Positions 52,825-63,388 of a DNA stretch of 64,000 nucleotides are shown piece after piece. The first letter of the stretch is position 1; every line of letters starts with the position of its first letter. The notes under the pieces are model-generated. The model was not told the origin of the DNA. It worked only from the letters and a program-made list of their open reading frames with translations, and made no database searches. The stretch comes from Rhodocyclaceae bacterium (GTDB lineage Bacteria; Pseudomonadota; Gammaproteobacteria; Burkholderiales; Rhodocyclaceae): the NCBI GenBank assembly GCA_016704145.1, contig JADJAS010000007.1, forward strand, positions 1,922,001-1,986,000. The letters are read 5' to 3'. The translations under genes were made by a program, and so were the position numbers.

Positions 52825-53934
52825 ATGTCGAATCCTGCAACAACTGGAAAGAAGGCGGCGGCCGTGCCGCGCCTGCGCTGGAGCTGGGACCTCGGTTTCG
52901 AGCTCGGCGAAGCCGATACGCGCCGCCTGCTGCAACTGCTGACCGGGCTGCTGGAGACCACCGCGCTGGGCAAGGCCGCCGCCGCCGCCGGCATGTCTTA
53001 TCGCGCCGCCTGGGGCCTGCTGCGCCGTTGCCGGGAGGAGTTCGGGCTGGAACTGGTGGTCATGGAACGCGGCCGCGGTACGCGCCTGACGGCCTTCGGC
53101 GAATCGCTGGTGGAGATGGATGGCGCCGCCCGGCTGGCGCTCGGCGAGGTGCACGCGGTCTGGGAGGCGCGCATGCACGCGCTGCTGGCGCCGGCGAAGC
53201 GGAAGGACAACGCGGGTGGCGTGCCGCCGCGGCTGACTTTGCACGCCAGCCATGACCTGGCGCTGGCCGACTGGGTCGAGCACGGCCGGCAGGTGCCGGT
53301 GGACATCGTCTGGCGCGGCAGCGAGGAGGCGCTGGCGGCGCTCGGTCGCGGCGAGTGCGACGTGGCTGGCTTCCACGTGCCGGAGAACTGGCAGGCCGAG
53401 CACCTGGCGGCCTGGCTGAGGCGCTGGCTGAAGCCGCGCCTGCATGTGCTGGTGCCGCTGATGTGTCGCCGCCAGGGCCTGATCGTGGCGCGCGGCAATC
53501 CGCTGCGGCTGCGCTCGCTGGCCGACGTGGCGGCGCGCGGCGCGCGCATGGTCAACCGCCAGCGGGGTTCGGGCACGCGCACGCTGATCGACCAGCTGCT
53601 GGCCGCCAAGGGTATCGAACCGGCCAGCATCGACGGCTACGCCCACGAGGAATTCACCCACGATGCCGTCGCCGCCACCGTGGCAGGCGGCTCGGCCGAT
53701 GCCGGCTTCGGCATCATGGCGGCGGCGGCGCGCTACGACCTCGACTTTGTGCCGCTGGTCACGGAGCGCTACGGCTTCGCCCTGCGCCACGCCGCGATCA
53801 ACACCGAGGTCGGGCAGGCGCTGCTGCGGCGATTGTCGGGGCCGACTTTTCGTCAACGTCTGGCGGCGCTGCCGGGCTATGAGCCCTTGTCGGCCGCCGT
53901 CACGGAGACTTGGCCGGCGTTCCTCCACGCCTGA
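52825..53934 (+). CDS. ModE-type HTH regulator fused to a PBP-like ligand domain
   Basis: 369 residues. N-terminal winged helix of the ModE/LysR type (about 30-110, TTALGKAAAAAGMSYRAAWGLLRRC; ERGRGTRLTAFGESLVEM) followed by a periplasmic-binding-protein-like domain in the COG1910 style (about 130-365). That domain has RQRGSGTRTLIDQLLAAKGIEPASIDGY and EEFTHDAVAATVAGGSADAGFGIMAAA. Family proteins sense tungstate, molybdate or a molybdopterin precursor. Divergent position next to tupA suggests that it controls the tungstate operon. Two dispersed elements lie in the gene; the second supplies its stop codon. Confidence 0.85.
   Translation: MSNPATTGKKAAAVPRLRWSWDLGFELGEADTRRLLQLLTGLLETTALGKAAAAAGMSYRAAWGLLRRCREEFGLELVVMERGRGTRLTAFGESLVEMDGAARLALGEVHAVWEARMHALLAPAKRKDNAGGVPPRLTLHASHDLALADWVEHGRQVPVDIVWRGSEEALAALGRGECDVAGFHVPENWQAEHLAAWLRRWLKPRLHVLVPLMCRRQGLIVARGNPLRLRSLADVAARGARMVNRQRGSGTRTLIDQLLAAKGIEPASIDGYAHEEFTHDAVAATVAGGSADAGFGIMAAAARYDLDFVPLVTERYGFALRHAAINTEVGQALLRRLSGPTFRQRLAALPGYEPLSAAVTETWPAFLHA
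53218..53241 (+). repeat. dispersed 24-bp element, copy 21 (intragenic)
   Basis: Inside the ModE-type gene, sense strand, in the linker (GGVPPRLTL). GGCG-TGC-CGCC stem; CTGACTTT exact. Confidence 0.7.
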
Positions 53935-53939
53935 CTTTC
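53916..53939 (+). repeat. dispersed 24-bp element, copy 22
   Basis: Spans the end of the ModE-type gene; the TGA inside CTGACTTTC is its stop codon. Confidence 0.8.
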
Positions 53940-54032
53940 GCCAGGCCGTGCGGAGGCTGGCGCACGCCGTCGGGCGCGGTCCGGGCGGTGTCGGACAATG
54001 CTAAGATGTCGTGCCACGGGAAAAGTCACGTC

Positions 54033-54757
54033 ATGATCATGGGTTATCGCATGCAAGCGCGCTGGGCGACAGTATTCCTGCTGTTGATGTCATGGCTTGC
54101 CGCGGCTTTCGCCGAAGCGCCGGTGGTCACCGTCAGCACCAACAATACCCCGCTGGATCGCCTGGCGCTCCAGCGCTTATCGGAAGAAGCCTTCCGCCGC
54201 GTCGGCGCGGAATTCAAGCTGGTCAGCCTGCCGTCCGAGCGTTCGCTGAAGTCGGCCGACGCCGGCGAAGTCGACGGCGAGGGTCTGCGCATCGCCGGTC
54301 TGGCGACGCAGTATCCGAACCTGGTGCAGGTGCCGGAACGCTACGTGCGCATCAGTTTCGTCGCCTTCGCCAAGGACGCGACCATCAATCTCGACAACGG
54401 CTGGGACAGCATCAAGCCCTACAGCGTGGCGTTCATCACCGGCTGGAAGATGTTCGAGGCCAACAGCGGCGGTGCGCGTCTTGTGACCAAGGTGGATAAA
54501 CCTGAGCAGATGTTCCAGATGCTCGATGGCGGGCGGGTTGATCTGGCGCTCTATACGCGGGCCGACGGTGTTGCGCTGGTGCGCAGGCTCGGCCTGCCGG
54601 CGATCGCGCCGGTATCGCCGGCGCTCAAGGATGTCGACATGTACCTCTACCTGCACAAGAAGCACCAGGCGCTGGCGCCACGGCTGGCGCAGGCGCTCAA
54701 GGACATGAAGGCCGACGGCACCTACAACCGCATCATGTCCGGAATCACCGCCGAATA

Positions 54758-54758
<1 letters not shown>
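54033..54758 (+). CDS. SBP_bac_3-type periplasmic binding protein paired with a hybrid kinase
   Basis: 241 residues from ATG 54033; ATGs at 54006, 54039 and 54051 are alternatives. The signal peptide (WATVFLLLMSWLAAAFAEA) is clear. The mature protein has the solute-binding fold of extracellular family 3 (PLDRLALQRLSEEAFRRVGAEFKLVSLPSERSLKSADAGEVDGEGLRI). It lacks a transporter: its last base is shared with the start codon of the following hybrid kinase. A sensor role, presenting a ligand to the kinase, is therefore likelier than transport. Confidence 0.82.
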
Positions 54759-57100
<2,342 letters not shown>

Positions 57101-57109
57101 CGGTTCACC

Positions 57110-59986
57110 TCAACCGCAGCTGCCCACCGCGCCGCAGGCGGTGCAGAAGTCGCAGCCGTCCTTGCGGATCACCGTCATGTTGCCGCACTCGGCGCACAGC
57201 GAGCCCTGCGTGACCTTGAGCGCGCCCGTGTCGCGCGGCGTCTCGAGGATGCCCATCTCGCGCTTCGGATAGCCCTTCTCGTCGAGGATGCCGAGCATGG
57301 CGTAGCGGTGCATGATCAGGCGGGCGATGTAGGCGACGGTGGACGGCCAGTTCTGCTGCTTCTGACTGCCCGGCACGCGCGCCATGAAATCACCGAGCGG
57401 CTCGGCATAGTTGGTGAGCTTGCGCAACTTCATGCCGATCCAGGCCGGGTCGAGCACGCGCATGTCGAGCGACAGCAGCTTGGTCAGGCCGTCCAGCGCG
57501 CGCGGATAATTGCCCGAGAGCCACACCGAGTAGGGGCGGGTGACGCCATCGGGCAAGGTGATTTCCTTGAGGCCGAGGACGAATTCCTCGTTGGCGGCCG
57601 GGTTGGCGATGTCCACGGTCCATGACAGGGTACCGTCGGTGCCGGTCTTGGGTTCGTCGCGCGAGAACATGGCGTCGAGTACCGGCGTGGTGCCTTCACC
57701 GTCGAGCGCCCCCAGTTGCTCGCAACGGTAGCGGATCACCTGCGCCATGGCGGCCACCGAGCCCGGCATCAGCTTCTTCTCGCCCAGCGGCGGAAAGGGC
57801 AACTCGAACGGTTCCTCGCCGACCGTGCGCGCCAGCACGTCGAGCTTGAGCTTGAGGAAAGCCTTGTCGTTGGCGCGCATGTCCATCGAAATGGTCTTGG
57901 CCACGGCGCCCAAACCGCGCGGCTGCTCGGTGCCATTCACCCAGACTTCGAAAGGCACCGGCTTCGCCAGCGGATTCTCGGTCTGGCCGACGAACAGCGC
58001 GAACTCGCCATGCGGCGTCTCGATCATGTAGCTCCAGGCGAGGTTGCCGTCGGCCAGGCGCGGTCGGCCCGGCCAGCGCAGGCTGGCCAGCACCGGCGCG
58101 GGCAGCGAGCCGATCGACATGCGCTTGTTGGCGCCGTCGATGGTGACATCCTGCGGCTGCTTTTGCTGGCTGCCGGCATCGACCGAGAGCACGGCGCCGA
58201 GCACCTTGTTGGGCCGGTAGGTGGCCAGGCCCTTGAGGCCTGCCTGCCAGGCTTCGAGGTAAAGGCCCTCGAAATCGGCGTAGGGATAATCCTCCGGCAC
58301 GTTCACCGTCTTCGAGATGGCGGTGTCGATGCAGGGCGCCACGGCGGCGACCATGTCCTTGTGGGCCTGGGCCGAGATGGCCAGGGCGGTGACGAAGTAG
58401 TCGGGCAGCCGGGCGGTGTCGCCGCCCATGTGACGATAATAGCGCCAGGCATAGTCCTCGACCGCATATTCCTTGAAGGTACCGTCGACCATGCGCTTCT
58501 TGCGGGTGTAGGTCCACGAGAATGGCGGTTCGATGCCGTTCGAGGCGTTGTCGGCAAAGGCCAGCGAGATGGTACCGGTCGGCGCGATCGACAGCAGGTG
58601 CGAGTTGCGGATGCCGTGCTTGCGGATCTGTTCCTTGACTTCGGCGGGCAGGCGCGAGGCAAAGTTGCCGCCGCTGAGATAGAGATCGGCATTGAACAGC
58701 GGGAAGGCGCCGCGCTCCTTGGCCAGTTCGACCGAGGCGAGGTAGGCGCGATCGCGCATGTACTCGGAAATCCGGGTTGCCATGCCACGCGCTTCGGCGG
58801 TGTCGTACTTCAGGCAGAGCATGATCAAGGCGTCGCCCAGGCCGGTGAAACCGAGGCCGACCCTGCGCTTGGCGGCTGCCTCGGCCTGCTGCTGCGGCAG
58901 CGGCCAGTGGGTGGCGTCGAGCACGTTGTCGAGCATGCGCACGGAAACATCGATGACGCGGCCGAACGAGGCGAAGTCGAACTCGGCGGCCGACTTGTCG
59001 AACGAGCGCTTGATGAACTTGGTGAGATTGATCGAGCCCAGGCAGCAGCAGCCGTAAGGCGGCAGCGGCTGCTCGGCGCAGGGGTTGGTGGCTTCGATGG
59101 TCTCGCAGTAGTTGAGGTTGTTGTCGCGGTTGATGCGATCGAGGAACAGAATGCCCGGCTCGGCGTGGTCGTAGGTCGAGCGCATGATCTGGTCCCACAA
59201 ATCGCGTGCCTTGAGCTTGCGATAGACCCAGAGGCCGTCCTCGCGCTGGTAGGCGCCGCCTTCCTTGATGTCGGCGCAGGGCTCGGCGCGATGAATCAGT
59301 TCGACATCGCGGTCGGCCTCGACCGCCTGCATGAAGGTGTCGGTGACGCCGATGGAAATGTTGAAATTGGTCAGGTCGCCGTGATCCTTGGCGTGGATGA
59401 AATCCTCGATATCCGGATGGTCGCAACGCAGCACGCCCATCTGGGCGCCCCGGCGCGAGCCGGCGGATTCCACGGTTTCGCAGGAACGGTCGAAGACGCG
59501 CATGTACGACACCGGGCCGGAGGCCCGGGATTGCGTGCCCTTGACGTGGGCGCCGATCGGGCGGATGGTCGAGAAGTCGTAACCGACACCGCCGCCGCGG
59601 CGCATGGTTTCGGCGGCCTGCAGCAGGGCGGTGTAGATGCCGGGACGGCCGTCGACGATTTCGGAGATCGAGTCGCCCACCGGCTGCACGAAGCAATTGA
59701 TCAGCGTCGCGCACAGGTCGGTGCCGGCGGCCGAATTGATGCGGCCGGCGGGCACGAAGCCGTTCTCCTGGGCATCGAGGAAACGTTCCTGCCAGTGGGC
59801 GCGCTTGTCTTCGGCCTCCACCGAAGCCAGTGCGCGAGCGACACGGTCGCGCACGTCATGGACGCTGCGCTCGTTGCCCTTGGCGTACTTCTCGATCAAT
59901 ACCTCGCCGGAAATTTCCTGCGGCAGCGGCAGGCCCATTTGCTGAATGGGTACGATGTCTCCCGAGATCGGCGTGTCCGTTGTCAT
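57110..59986 (-). CDS. nrdJ: adenosylcobalamin-dependent ribonucleoside-diphosphate reductase (class II)
   Basis: 958 residues from ATG 59986; an upstream in-frame ATG at 60103 is followed by atypical sequence. Class II core: TDLCATLINCFVQPVGDSISEI (active Cys region), RRGGGVGYDFSTIRPIGA, ATNPCAEQPLPPYGCCCLGSINL (NxCxE radical motif) and IAPTGTISLAFADNASNGIEP. The C-terminus has two tandem TSCPD-like domains (about 665-780 and 800-900) and a four-Cys zinc ribbon (CAECG..CDFCTACGAVGSCG). It makes deoxynucleotides with adenosylcobalamin, independently of oxygen. Two NrdR boxes lie upstream. No nrdA, nrdB or nrdD is in the window. Confidence 0.93.
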   Translation of the reverse strand: MTTDTPISGDIVPIQQMGLPLPQEISGEVLIEKYAKGNERSVHDVRDRVARALASVEAEDKRAHWQERFLDAQENGFVPAGRINSAAGTDLCATLINCFVQPVGDSISEIVDGRPGIYTALLQAAETMRRGGGVGYDFSTIRPIGAHVKGTQSRASGPVSYMRVFDRSCETVESAGSRRGAQMGVLRCDHPDIEDFIHAKDHGDLTNFNISIGVTDTFMQAVEADRDVELIHRAEPCADIKEGGAYQREDGLWVYRKLKARDLWDQIMRSTYDHAEPGILFLDRINRDNNLNYCETIEATNPCAEQPLPPYGCCCLGSINLTKFIKRSFDKSAAEFDFASFGRVIDVSVRMLDNVLDATHWPLPQQQAEAAAKRRVGLGFTGLGDALIMLCLKYDTAEARGMATRISEYMRDRAYLASVELAKERGAFPLFNADLYLSGGNFASRLPAEVKEQIRKHGIRNSHLLSIAPTGTISLAFADNASNGIEPPFSWTYTRKKRMVDGTFKEYAVEDYAWRYYRHMGGDTARLPDYFVTALAISAQAHKDMVAAVAPCIDTAISKTVNVPEDYPYADFEGLYLEAWQAGLKGLATYRPNKVLGAVLSVDAGSQQKQPQDVTIDGANKRMSIGSLPAPVLASLRWPGRPRLADGNLAWSYMIETPHGEFALFVGQTENPLAKPVPFEVWVNGTEQPRGLGAVAKTISMDMRANDKAFLKLKLDVLARTVGEEPFELPFPPLGEKKLMPGSVAAMAQVIRYRCEQLGALDGEGTTPVLDAMFSRDEPKTGTDGTLSWTVDIANPAANEEFVLGLKEITLPDGVTRPYSVWLSGNYPRALDGLTKLLSLDMRVLDPAWIGMKLRKLTNYAEPLGDFMARVPGSQKQQNWPSTVAYIARLIMHRYAMLGILDEKGYPKREMGILETPRDTGALKVTQGSLCAECGNMTVIRKDGCDFCTACGAVGSCG

Positions 59987-60110
59987 CTTGTCGTCCGATG
60001 GTTGTTGGTAGGAAGGAAGCAGGGTGCGGATGCGATGGCTGGCAAGAATATCCCGGGACGCCAAACTTTGGAAGTCCGATTTTTTGACCGATAATGGAAT
60101 CAAATAGTTA

Positions 60111-60158
60111 TGGGGATGCCTAGTGGTTGAGCAAGCCTCATGCCACTACATCTAGTGG
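60111..60158. promoter_or_regulatory. pair of NrdR boxes upstream of nrdJ
   Basis: CCACTACATCTAGTGG (60143-60158) is a good NrdR palindrome. The second, half-conserved box ends in CCTAGTGG (60111-60126). Their centres are 32 bp apart, three helical turns, as usual for NrdR pairs. On the nrdJ strand a TTGCTC and an ATAACT hexamer 18 bp apart lie between and beside them, so NrdR should repress nrdJ. Confidence 0.7.
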
Positions 60159-60222
60159 GCTGGTTATTGCTGGAAAACCAGTCGATTCATGGGCTTGGCT
60201 AAGGCCTTACAATCCGTCCTGC

Positions 60223-60298
60223 GCCGGCATAGCTCAGTTGGTAGAGCAACCGCCTTGTAAGCGGTAGGTCGTCTGTTCGAGTCAGACTGTCGGCACCA
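60223..60298 (+). tRNA. tRNA-Thr (anticodon UGU)
   Basis: 76 bases with the encoded CCA end. Acceptor GCCGGCA pairs with TGTCGGC (one G-U pair). The D arm (AGCTCAGTTGGTAGAGC) is standard, the anticodon stem ACCGC/GCGGT encloses CTTGTAA, and the T arm is GTCTG-TTCGAGT-CAGAC. The anticodon TGT reads ACA and ACG threonine codons. Confidence 0.95.
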
Positions 60299-60323
60299 TC
60301 CAGAACAGCCCGGGGATGCCTGC

Positions 60324-62732
60324 TTGGCCAACACCATCGGCCGCTTTCAAATTCGCCGCGAACTCGGGCGTGGCAGCCAGAGCGCGGTCTACCTTGCCTG
60401 GGATCCCCAGTTGCAGCGCGAGGTGGCGATCAAGACGCTGCATTTCGCCGACGCCGACCCGGTGGTTAACGCCGCCCTGCTGGCCGAGGCGCGCATGGTC
60501 GGCAAGTTGCGCCATCCCGGCATCGTGCCGATCCACGATGCCGGCGAGCAGGGTGACGACATTTACCTGGTGTTCGATTACGTCGAGGGCGGCAGTTTGC
60601 AGGAGGCGCTGGCCAGCAACGGCGCCTGGCCAGCGGCGCGTGCGGCGGAACTGATGCGGCGCGTCGCCGATGCGCTGGCCGAGGCGCACGCGCAGGGCAT
60701 CATCCATCGCGACCTGAAACCGTCCAACATCCTGCTCGATCGCGCCGGCATGCCCTGCGTGATGGACTTCGGCATCGCGTCGCGAGCCGGCCAGACGTCC
60801 GGCGAGCAGGAGAAGACGGCATTGCGCGGCACGCCGGCCTACATGGCGCCCGAGTACGTCACCGACCGGGTGGTCAGCGCCAAGATGGACGTATTCGCCG
60901 CGGGCCTGATCCTGCTGGAATTGCTGACCGGCCAGCGGGTTTTCCGCGGCGGCGGCGCCGAGGCCGTGATGCGCCGGATTGCCAGCGAGCCGGTGACCTT
61001 GCCGACGGAGGTTCGCATCGACGAACGTCTGGGTGATGTCGTCCTGCGCGCCTGCGCCATGGACCCGGTGCGACGCTTCGATTCCGCCGCCGAGATGCGC
61101 CAGGCGCTGGACGCCTATCTTGAAGGCGCGTGCGGCCCGCCGGACGGCGAACCGGTATCGGCGCGGCAGAGCACCCTCGATTTCCTGCTGCGGCGCATGC
61201 GGCATCGGTCGGATTTCCCGGCGCTGTCGGATTCGGTGTCGGCGATCAACAAGCTGACCCATTCCGACCGCGAAAGCATCAACACGCTCTCCAACACCCT
61301 CCTCAAGGATTACGCGCTGACCAACAAGATCCTGCGGCTGGTCAATTCCGCCTATTACCGGCAGGCGGGTGGCGGCAACATCAGCACTGTTTCGCGGGCG
61401 GTGATCGTGCTCGGCTTCGATGCCATTCGCAACATCGCCATCACCGTCCTGCTGTTCGAGCACTTGCAGGACAAGGGCAATGCCCGCGAATTGAAGGAGG
61501 CGTTCCTGCGCGCCAACCTGGCCGGCCTGCTGGCGCGCGACGCCAGCGGCGCGCTGCTGCCGCGCGAAGGTGAAGAGGCCTTCATTTGCGCCTTGTTCCA
61601 TGGCCTCGGACAATTGCTGGCGCAATACTACTTTCCGGAAGAAGTCGAGGAAATCCGCAAGCTGATGGTGGCGCGGCAGCTTGCAGAGTCAGCCGCGGCG
61701 ACACGCGTGCTCGGCCTGTCCTTCGAGGATCTGGGCATCGGCATCGCCCGCAGCTGGAATTTTCCGCCCGCCATCGTAAACAGCATGCGGCGGCTGGCGG
61801 CCGGCAGGCAACGCAAGCCGGCCAGCCACGACGAGGCGCTGCGGCTGGTGGCCGGTTTCGCCAACGAACTGTGCGAGCTGATCGCCGCCGGCGGGCCGGA
61901 GAACGAGGGCAAGGCCGTGCAGATGGTGATGGAGCGGTTCGGCGCCAGTATGCAGCTGACCGACCGGCAGTTGCAAACCACGGTCGAGACATCCGCCGGG
62001 GAATTGGCGCAGGTCGCCGCCATCCTGCGCGTGAACCTCAAGCAGAGTCCTTTCGCCCGGCAACTCAAGGCATTCGCGGCGCCCCGGGCGGAAACCGCGA
62101 GCCCGTCGCCCGTCGATGCCGCCGAAGCCAACCTGGCGGGCACGGTGCTGGGCGGGCCGAGCCTCGGCGACACGGAGGCATCGGATGTGTCCGTGGCGGT
62201 CGACGCGAGCCCGCCCGAAGATGCGCAGGCGGTGCTGACGGCCGGCATCCAGGACATCAGCAATTCGTTGCTCGACGATTTCCAGCTCAACGACGTATTG
62301 CGGATTACGCTGGAAACCATGTACCGGGCCATGGGTTTTCGCCGCGTGCTGCTGTGCCTGAAGGACGCCAGGGCCAACCAGATGGCCGGGCGCTTCGGCT
62401 TCGGGCCCGATACACAGGAGATCGCCCGGCAATTCCGTTTCCCGCTGACCTATTCGGCCGATGTGTTCCATCTGGCCACCGCCAAGGGCGTGGATATCAT
62501 CATCGCCGACATCGACGATCCGAGGATCGCCGAGCGCGTGCCGGAGTGGTACCGCCGGCTGACGACGACACGCACCTTCGTGCTGTTCCCGCTCAATATC
62601 AAGGGTAGCCCGGTGGCGCTGATCTATTGCGACAAGGAAAGGGCCGGCAGCATCGCCATTCCCGAGAAGGAGCTCTCGCTGCTCAAGGCGCTGCGCAACC
62701 AGGCGGTGCTGGCGATCAAGCAGTCGATTTAG
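60324..62732 (+). CDS. Ser/Thr protein kinase fused to HDOD and GAF domains
   Basis: About 802 residues; the first in-frame start is TTG 60324, so the exact start is uncertain. Protein kinase domain (about 8-270) with all catalytic motifs: GRGSQSAVYLAW, the Lys in EVAIKTL, HRDLKPSNILLD, DFGIA and GTPAYMAPE. It is followed by an HDOD domain (about 290-500; TLLKDYALTNKILRLVNSAYYRQ) and a GAF domain (about 655-800). No membrane helix, so cytoplasmic. HDOD modules are output or scaffold units in signalling; GAF binds small ligands. The combination suggests a ligand-controlled kinase with an unusual output domain. It stands 26 bp after the tRNA. Confidence 0.85.
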   Translation: MANTIGRFQIRRELGRGSQSAVYLAWDPQLQREVAIKTLHFADADPVVNAALLAEARMVGKLRHPGIVPIHDAGEQGDDIYLVFDYVEGGSLQEALASNGAWPAARAAELMRRVADALAEAHAQGIIHRDLKPSNILLDRAGMPCVMDFGIASRAGQTSGEQEKTALRGTPAYMAPEYVTDRVVSAKMDVFAAGLILLELLTGQRVFRGGGAEAVMRRIASEPVTLPTEVRIDERLGDVVLRACAMDPVRRFDSAAEMRQALDAYLEGACGPPDGEPVSARQSTLDFLLRRMRHRSDFPALSDSVSAINKLTHSDRESINTLSNTLLKDYALTNKILRLVNSAYYRQAGGGNISTVSRAVIVLGFDAIRNIAITVLLFEHLQDKGNARELKEAFLRANLAGLLARDASGALLPREGEEAFICALFHGLGQLLAQYYFPEEVEEIRKLMVARQLAESAAATRVLGLSFEDLGIGIARSWNFPPAIVNSMRRLAAGRQRKPASHDEALRLVAGFANELCELIAAGGPENEGKAVQMVMERFGASMQLTDRQLQTTVETSAGELAQVAAILRVNLKQSPFARQLKAFAAPRAETASPSPVDAAEANLAGTVLGGPSLGDTEASDVSVAVDASPPEDAQAVLTAGIQDISNSLLDDFQLNDVLRITLETMYRAMGFRRVLLCLKDARANQMAGRFGFGPDTQEIARQFRFPLTYSADVFHLATAKGVDIIIADIDDPRIAERVPEWYRRLTTTRTFVLFPLNIKGSPVALIYCDKERAGSIAIPEKELSLLKALRNQAVLAIKQSI
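61684..61707 (-). repeat. dispersed 24-bp element, copy 23 (intragenic)
   Basis: Inside the kinase-HDOD gene, antisense, encoding AESAAATRV. The end reads CTGACTCTG, two changes. Confidence 0.45.
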
Positions 62733-62766
62733 TAGCATTGCCGGCCTCGACCACCACGGAATCGCA

Positions 62767-63324
62767 GTGCACATGAACAAGGCTTTCGTCAGGGAAACCG
62801 ACGACGAGGAGGAGGATGGCGACGGCGGCCCCGAGGCCGCGCCGCTGCCGGCGGGCACGCGCAATTACATGACGGTGCGCGGCCATCGCGCCCTGCTCGA
62901 CGAACTGGCGCGCCTGGTGAAAACGGAGCGGCCCGAACTGGTCAAGGTCGTGGCCTGGGCCGCGAGCAACGGCGACCGCTCGGAGAACGGCGATTACATC
63001 TACGGCAAGAAGCGGCTGCGCGAAATGGACCGCCGTATCCGCTATCTGACCAAGCGCACCGAAAGCGCAGTGGCGGTCGATCCGCGCGACCAGGCGAATG
63101 TCGATCAGGTGTTCTTCGGCGCCACGGTGACCATCGACGACGGCGACGCCGAGGCGACCTACCAGATCGTCGGCGTCGACGAGGCCAATCCCGGCCAGGG
63201 GCTGATCAGCTGGCTGTCGCCATTGGCGCGGGCGCTGCTGAAGGCACGCGAAGGCGATCTGGTCAGGTTCCAGAGCCCGGCCGGCTGGCGCGAGCTGGAG
63301 GTGGTCGAAATCATCTACCGGTAG
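62767..63324 (+). CDS. greB: transcription elongation factor GreB
   Basis: 185 residues with a GTG start (an ATG lies two codons downstream). Acidic, low-complexity N-terminus, then the Gre coiled coil with RSENGDYIYGKKRLREMDRRIRYLTKR, the acidic tip residues and the GreB KKRLREMDRRIR signature, and the C-terminal FKBP-like domain (VDEANPGQGLISWLSPLARALLKAREGDLV). It rescues backtracked RNA polymerase by stimulating transcript cleavage. It is transcribed upstream of htpG, which has its own promoter. Confidence 0.92.
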   Translation: MHMNKAFVRETDDEEEDGDGGPEAAPLPAGTRNYMTVRGHRALLDELARLVKTERPELVKVVAWAASNGDRSENGDYIYGKKRLREMDRRIRYLTKRTESAVAVDPRDQANVDQVFFGATVTIDDGDAEATYQIVGVDEANPGQGLISWLSPLARALLKAREGDLVRFQSPAGWRELEVVEIIYR

Positions 63325-63330
63325 CGGGGC

Positions 63331-63359
63331 CTTGAAATCCGGATTCGCGTCCCCAGATA
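63331..63359 (+). promoter_or_regulatory. sigma-32 (heat-shock) promoter of htpG
   Basis: CTTGAAA (63331-63337), 13 bp spacer and CCCCAGATA (63351-63359) match the sigma-32 consensus almost perfectly. It lies 30 bp upstream of the htpG start, so htpG is induced by heat shock. Confidence 0.8.
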
Positions 63360-63388
63360 GCGCCCGATTCTTTCCGGAGACTTCTTTC

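Noticed and set aside
57716..60094. A 792-codon open frame on the + strand opposite nrdJ
   Set aside because: It is a GC-driven shadow: low-complexity, no recognisable domain, and the opposite strand encodes a fully conserved reductase. The same applies to the long frames opposite the Ehr and rRNA methylase genes.
59987..60222. Cobalamin riboswitch upstream of nrdJ
   Set aside because: I found no B12-box-like sequence; the region instead holds NrdR-type palindromes.
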